Shown in pieces: positions 26,152-29,304 of a stretch of DNA of 29,304 bases. Source of the stretch: Peptococcaceae bacterium (GTDB lineage Bacteria > Bacillota > Peptococcia > DRI-13 > UBA5745); contig JAISDM010000013.1 in assembly GCA_031264885.1 (NCBI GenBank), positions 1 to 29,304 on the forward strand. The letters run 5' to 3'. Position numbers and translations under genes: made by a program. Below the pieces are notes generated by a model. It had not been told where the DNA came from. It searched no databases and was given only the letters and a program-made list of their open reading frames with translations. Positions within the stretch are counted from its first letter, which is position 1; each line of letters begins with the position of its first letter.

Positions 26152-26784
26152 ATGAAAGAACAGGTAACGACGCCGGTTTATCTTCGAATCGCCTTGGACA
26201 TCGCTTCCAGGATTGTAAGGGGTGAATTTAAAGAAAAAACAAAGATCTACGGAAGGTCTGTTATGTCGTCGGAATACGGCGTGTCTCCCGAAACCATACG
26301 CCGCTCCGTCAACCTGCTGGCGGATGTGGACATCGTGGACGTTCAGCAAAACAGCGGGACGATCATCATCTCCCGTGAAAACGCGCAGAAGTATCTGGAG
26401 CGTTTTAACAAACAGGCGGATATCCGCGTTCTCCAGAAGAAACTCAAGGATCTCATGGAAGAGAACGAGCGCATCCATGATCAAATTGAATCCATATCCA
26501 ATTCCATGATCATGATGAATGAAAAATTCGTTCGGACGCAGCCCTTTGAAAATTACGAGGTCGAGGTTCCGGAAACGTCCTGGCTAGTCGGGAAAAACAT
26601 CGGTGAGCTGAAGTTCTGGCAGGCCACCGGGGCGACGGTGATCGCGATTCGCCACAAGGAGCACATCGTATTGTCTCCCGGACCTTACGCCGTATTGATG
26701 CCCAAGGACGCAATCATCTTTGTGGGCGACCTGGCTTCCATCGAAGCAGTGAGGCAGTTTGTCGGCTTCAATCCCGGGGACTGA
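26152..26784 (+). CDS. GntR-HTH regulator with RCK_C domain (BusR-like)
   Basis: This is a transcription regulator of 210 residues. A GntR-type winged helix-turn-helix (about 1-75) is followed by a coiled coil (about 90-125) and a C-terminal RCK_C/TrkA-C domain (about 132-208). This order is that of BusR. In lactic bacteria BusR binds c-di-AMP through RCK_C and represses osmolyte uptake. A c-di-AMP or potassium-related role is therefore likely, but no busAB or ktr gene is in the window. It begins 10 nt after the TraX-like gene with a GAGGGTGG site, so it may be co-transcribed. Confidence 0.85.
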   Translation: MKEQVTTPVYLRIALDIASRIVRGEFKEKTKIYGRSVMSSEYGVSPETIRRSVNLLADVDIVDVQQNSGTIIISRENAQKYLERFNKQADIRVLQKKLKDLMEENERIHDQIESISNSMIMMNEKFVRTQPFENYEVEVPETSWLVGKNIGELKFWQATGATVIAIRHKEHIVLSPGPYAVLMPKDAIIFVGDLASIEAVRQFVGFNPGD

Positions 26785-26805
26785 GGCCATTATTTGGGCG
26801 GTCCC

Positions 26806-26824
26806 GGGCGGCAGAATGCCGCCC
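26806..26824. repeat. MITE-like element, half core (G)
   Basis: Only one palindromic arm (GGGCGGCAGAATGCCGCCC) is left, in the gap between the BusR-like gene and the decayed moeA gene. Its hairpin could end the upstream transcript. Confidence 0.65.
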
Positions 26825-26866
26825 ATCTTTGATAGACGGCAATTACGCGGGGAGGAGAGCGAGCGG

Positions 26867-27530
26867 ATGAAACTGTTGGAAGTGGACAGTGTGGAAGCGG
26901 CCCGGCAGAAGCTTGCCGGCTGCGCGGCAGGCTGGGACTGTCCCGCGCTGCGTTTACCTGTTCATCAGGCGCTGGGCATGATATTGCGGGAAGACATCGC
27001 CGCCGGGGAGGATATCCCCGGGTTTCGCCGTTCCACTGTGGACGGATACGCTGTGCGAACCAAGGATACCGCCGCCGCGGGAGAGAATATCCCGGTACTC
27101 CTGGATGTGGCCGGACGGGTGGAAATGGGCCGCGCCGCGGACTTCTTTCTCAAGCCGGGGCAATGCGCCGAAGTCCCCACAGGGGGTATGCTGCCGGAGG
27201 GGGCGGACGGGGTGGTCATGACGGAATACGCCGAACCTTTCGGTGAAGCGGCCGCCCTGTACCAGAAGCGTGGCGCCCGGCGAAAATACGGTGGAGCGGG
27301 ACGAAGACGCCGCTCAAGGCGCGCTGGTGCTGGCGCGCGGCAGGCGGATCGGTCCCCGGGAGATCGGCGCGCTGGCCGCTTTGGGGGTGACGCGGGTTCC
27401 CGTATATAAGCCGCTGAAACTGGCTGTGATCTCCACAGGGGACGAGCTTGCGGCGCCGGACGCCGTACACGGCCCAGGTCAAATCCGGGATGTGAACACT
27501 GACGCGCTGACAGCGCTGGCGCGGAAAATT
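26867..27530 (+). pseudogene. moeA: moeA remnant (molybdopterin molybdenumtransferase), frameshifted and truncated
   Basis: MoeA inserts molybdate into adenylylated molybdopterin. The N-terminal half is clear: MKLLEVDSVEAARQKL, FRRSTVDGYAVR (the conserved DG-A segment) and EVPTGGMLPEGADGVVM. Near position 27268 the frame shifts, and the continuation (VAPGENTVERDEDAAQGALVLARGRRIGPREIGALAALGV, then AVISTGDEL) is read in the next frame. After RDVNTDALTALARK the gene runs into the second moeA-like gene and the rest of the protein is missing. The ATG at 26867 follows GGGGAGG. Both the frameshift and the missing C-terminal half would inactivate it, barring sequencing error. Confidence 0.8.
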
Positions 27531-28468
27531 TGCCCGGTATAATTCGCCGCTCTATGATTCCGCCGCCATGGACGGGATCGCCGTAATCAGCGCCCGCACG
27601 GCCGCCGCGCGAACCTCGAAGCCGTTGATCTTGCGTTATAAGGAGGATTTTGTCCTGGCGGACACCGGGGATCCGGTCCGGCCGCCTTACGACGCGGTGA
27701 TTATGGCGGAGGATTTGGAAGAATTGGAGGACGGCAGTCTGCGTATACGGGCGGCGGCGGCGCCCTGGCAGCATGTGCGGCCCGTGGGCGAAGACATTGT
27801 TCAGGGGGAGATGATATATGCTTCCCCAGCGGTTTCCGGGAACGACCCTTTCCAGCACCCACGTAGGCAGCATGGGGGGACTCATGGCGCTTAGGCGGGG
27901 CGAGGCGCACATGGCGCCCACCCATTTGCTGGACGAAGCGACGGGAACCTATAATATTCCGGTTTTGAAACAGCTTTTCCATGACCGGGCGATGGTCTTG
28001 ATCAAGGGAGTGGGCCGGACTCAGGGTATCATGGTGCAAAAAAATAACCCCTTGGGCATACAAGGGGTGGAGGATTTGTGTAAGGCGCGCTATATCAACC
28101 GTCAGCGCGGCGCGGGGACTCGTGTGCTGCTGGACTATTTGCTGAAAAAAACAGGCGCCGATCCCGCCGCCATCGCCGGCTACGACCGGGAAGCCGCGAC
28201 GCATATGGCGGTGGCGGCCGCCGTCAAGTCGGGCGGCGCCGACGCGGGCATGGGCGTTCTTTCGGCGGCCAGAGCCATGGGATTGGATTTCGTGCCGGTG
28301 CGGGACGAGGAATACGATTTCGCGGTTCCGGAGGAATTCCTGGAGCTTCCCGCGATCCAGGCGTTTCTCGCGGTTCTCAAGAGCGGCGAATTCTTGAAGG
28401 CGCTGGAAGATATGGGCGGATACACCGGCGACCGGCGGGGGGAGATCATTCAGATACGCGATTCGTAA
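27523..28468 (+). pseudogene. MoeA-PBP fusion remnant, deleted and frameshifted
   Basis: The intact family joins a MoeA-like region to a LysR-like substrate-binding (PBP_like) domain. Here the MoeA part starts without its N-terminus (NSPLYDSAAMDGIAV). It continues through PPYDAVIMAEDLEELEDG to VRPVGEDIVQGEMI and then jumps to the end of the domain (VSGNDP), lacking most of the catalytic part. A frameshift near 27860 separates SGNDP from SSTHVGSMGGLMALRRGEAH. The PBP_like domain then runs intact to 28468. An ORF from ATG 27818 could still make it alone. Its stop codon lies in a terminal-repeat remnant of the MITE family. Confidence 0.78.
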
Positions 28469-28565
28469 TTTTGGAAATGCGCGTCTGCCGCCCGGGACCG
28501 TCCGGAAACGGGACGGGGCACGGCATGCCGTGCCCCCACGGGGGGAACCGGGGGCGAACCACCGC
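28458..28565. repeat. Compound palindromic repeat (H), inverted partner of the 17.6-kb copy
   Basis: A terminal-repeat remnant (28458-28474) is followed by the same palindromic block as copy E. Bases 28507-28565 are identical to the reverse complement of 17612-17670. The core palindrome is at 28515-28536. Confidence 0.75.
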
Positions 28566-28612
28566 GGGGCGTCCGCCCCATTCTTATATCGGACAAAGGC
28601 GAACGAATACAC

Positions 28613-28640
28613 TGGCCGAAAAAGTAGAGGTTTTCGACCA
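28613..28640 (+). repeat. Left recombination-like site of the invertible segment
   Basis: The site has two 10-bp arms, TGGCCGAAAA and TTTTCGACCA (one mismatch), flanking the asymmetric 8-bp spacer AGTAGAGG. That is the arm-spacer-arm form of loxP and FRT sites. The same 28 bp recur inverted at 29068-29095 with 27 identities. Confidence 0.85.
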
Positions 28641-28656
28641 GGTTGAATTAAGACAA

Positions 28657-28685
28657 ATTTTACATTACCAAATGAACTCTGTCAA
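28657..28685 (-). promoter_or_regulatory. Promoter inside the invertible segment, facing left
   Basis: On the minus strand there is a -35 TTGACA (28680-28685, perfect), a 17-bp spacer and a -10 TAAAAT (28657-28662, 5 of 6). Transcription would start near 28650 and leave the segment through the left site, where no sense gene lies. After inversion it would read into the recombinase. Confidence 0.8.
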
Positions 28686-28693
28686 GTGAAAAA

Positions 28694-28806
28694 CTGCGAA
28701 TGGAAGTTTGAAAAGTCGCGTCTGCCAGAGACGGGCGGCAAAATACCGCCCCTACACACGCGTCCCGCGCGGCGCCGTAGGGGCGGCATTCTGCCGCCCG
28801 TTTTTT
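28694..28806 (+). terminator. MITE-like copy (I) with an intrinsic terminator
   Basis: A degenerate terminal repeat (28694-28710) and the core arms 28732-28755 and 28777-28800 form this copy. The right arm hairpin (GGGCGGC-ATTCT-GCCGCCC) is followed by TTTTTT (28801-28806), a good plus-strand terminator. It would block read-through from the left toward the recombinase in the present orientation. Confidence 0.75.
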
Positions 28807-28945
28807 GTCATCCCGGCGCCGAATCTTGGCGTTCCGGACGCCAAATTTTGTCATTCCTGACACCAAATCCCGTCATTCCGAACACCAAATTTTGTCATCC
28901 AGGCGCCAAATTCTGTCATTTTCGGCGTCAAATTTTGTCATTCCG
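28801..28945. repeat. Degenerate 22-bp tandem repeats
   Basis: There are about six or seven units of the form TTTTGTCATTCC-GACACCAAA, 21-22 bp each with several mismatches. They run directly into the inverted repeat at 28937-29008. They have no coding sense. Confidence 0.7.
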
Positions 28946-29008
28946 GGCTTGACCCGGAATTTATTCTTGTCACCGGGCCCCGGGATTCCGGGGCAAGCCC
29001 GGAATGAC
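28937..29008. repeat. 24-bp inverted repeat (GTCATTCCGGG family)
   Basis: 28937-28960 and 28985-29008 are inverted copies with one mismatch (GTCATTCCGGGCTTG...). They enclose 24 bp with its own small palindrome (CCGGGGCCCGG-like). This form resembles dispersed palindromic repeats common in bacteria. Confidence 0.7.
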
Positions 29009-29067
29009 GGGAAAAAACAGGCGCGGAACGGCGGGAAACAGACAAGCCCGGACCGGCCATAAAGGAG

Positions 29068-29095
29068 TGGTCGAAAACCTCTACTTTTTCGACCA
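29068..29095 (-). repeat. Right recombination-like site of the invertible segment
   Basis: Here the arms are perfect and extend to 12 bp each (29066-29077 and 29086-29097) around the 8-bp spacer CCTCTACT, which is the reverse complement of the left spacer. The opposite orientation of the two spacers is what inversion, rather than deletion, requires. The site ends 32 nt before the recombinase ATG. Confidence 0.85.
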
Positions 29096-29127
29096 CTTTG
29101 GTCAAAAACCGATTCGGGGGTTACCTG

Positions 29128-29304
29128 ATGCAATCGACACGACGCGCAAAAATCCAAGAAAGCCCGACTCAATCGGAAATAACTAAGCTGCTGGAATCCG
29201 CGGACGCCTGCCGGCTGCCTGAAACGGCGCTGCTGCTGCAGCTGATCGCGCAAACCGGCGTCCGGGCCTCCGAGGTGCGGTGCTTCACGGTTGAGGCGGT
29301 GCGG
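29128..29304 (+). CDS. Tyrosine site-specific recombinase, 3' end cut by the window
   Basis: The first 59 residues begin a phage-integrase catalytic domain: EITKLLESADACRL, then LLLQLIAQTGVRASEVRCFTVEAVR. Its GVRASEV contains the first catalytic Arg at R46. There is no N-terminal core-binding domain before it. The E. coli inversion recombinases FimB and FimE are built the same way, with the catalytic Arg at about residue 47. The ATG at 29128 follows GGGGG by 7 nt. The frame is open further upstream through the right site, but no better start is seen. The rest (His, Arg, Tyr of the active site) lies beyond the window, so activity cannot be judged. Confidence 0.8.
   Translation, partial: MQSTRRAKIQESPTQSEITKLLESADACRLPETALLLQLIAQTGVRASEVRCFTVEAVR

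Larger units (their letters stand above)
28641..29067. other. Putative invertible segment carrying a promoter and a terminator
   Basis: These 427 bp lie between the two inverted sites. From left to right they hold an outward-facing promoter on the minus strand and a MITE-like copy ending in a plus-strand terminator. Next come about seven degenerate 22-bp tandem repeats and a 24-bp inverted repeat. No credible protein is encoded. In the present orientation the promoter fires away from the recombinase gene. Recombination at the sites would turn it toward that gene. Confidence 0.7.

Noticed and set aside
28643..28671. A rightward promoter (TTGAAT...TACCAA) at the left end of the invertible segment
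   Set aside because: Its -10 matches consensus at only three positions, and it would meet the terminator at 28781-28806. The leftward promoter is far better.
28801..28945. Possible CRISPR array
   Set aside because: Units are only 21-22 bp, degenerate and contiguous, with no unique spacers and no cas genes.
29004..29186. 60-codon plus-strand frame running through the right recombination site
   Set aside because: It overlaps the recombinase start in another frame, has no ribosome binding site and makes low-complexity charged sequence.

Overview
The window looks like chromosomal DNA of a GC-rich, anaerobic, spore-forming member of the Bacillota (Clostridia-like). The pointers are the sporulation membrane protein gene ylbJ next to tmcAL (ylbM), consensus -35/-10 promoters, strong AGGAGG-type ribosome binding sites, an encoded CCA end on the tRNA, and a BusR-like c-di-AMP-type regulator. 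I cannot assign a genus from sequence alone.

Layout: (1) 1-1626, the 3' part of a methyl-accepting chemotaxis protein gene. (2) 1873-8148, a complete F1Fo ATP synthase operon in the order atpB-E-F-H-A-G-D-C, closed by a hairpin terminator shared with the convergent genes. (3) 8162-11681 (minus), a surface-polysaccharide pair: an O-antigen ligase/polymerase-like protein and a membrane nucleotide-sugar dehydratase of the CapD/FlaA1 type. (4) 11958-13844 (minus), a hybrid histidine kinase/response regulator. (5) 14200-14705, a free-standing holin-like small gene with its own promoter and terminator, followed by tRNA-Ala(CGC) on the minus strand. (6) 15070-17455 (minus), tmcAL and ylbJ. (7) 17719-24583 (minus), a seven-gene Fet/P19-type iron-uptake operon: FTR1 permease, P19 lipoprotein, DUF2318 Fe-S membrane protein, two FtsX/MacB-like permeases, an ATPase and an FMN-binding lipoprotein. 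A consensus promoter and a pair of TTAG-N6-CTAA sites lie upstream. (8) 24857-26784, a C39-like cysteine peptidase, a TraX-family membrane protein and a BusR-like regulator. (9) 26867-28468, decayed molybdenum-cofactor genes (moeA and a moeA-PBP fusion) joined by deletion and frameshifts. (10) 28613-29304, the most interesting part: two inverted copies of a 28-bp loxP/FRT-like site enclose a 427-bp segment, immediately upstream of a tyrosine recombinase gene that starts like FimB/FimE. The segment carries a consensus promoter (TTGACA-N17-TAAAAT) that now points away from the recombinase, and a terminator that faces it. This has the architecture of an invertible, phase-variable promoter switch, here in what looks like the OFF orientation.

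The gene spaces are also seeded with at least nine copies or fragments of a GC-rich palindromic MITE-like element (core GGGCGGCAGGATGCCGCCC). One copy has 18-bp terminal inverted repeats and a flanking 7-bp direct repeat. Some copies sit directly against promoters, and one appears to supply a -35 box. Two genes (atpB and the TraX-like gene) are best explained by CTG start codons.
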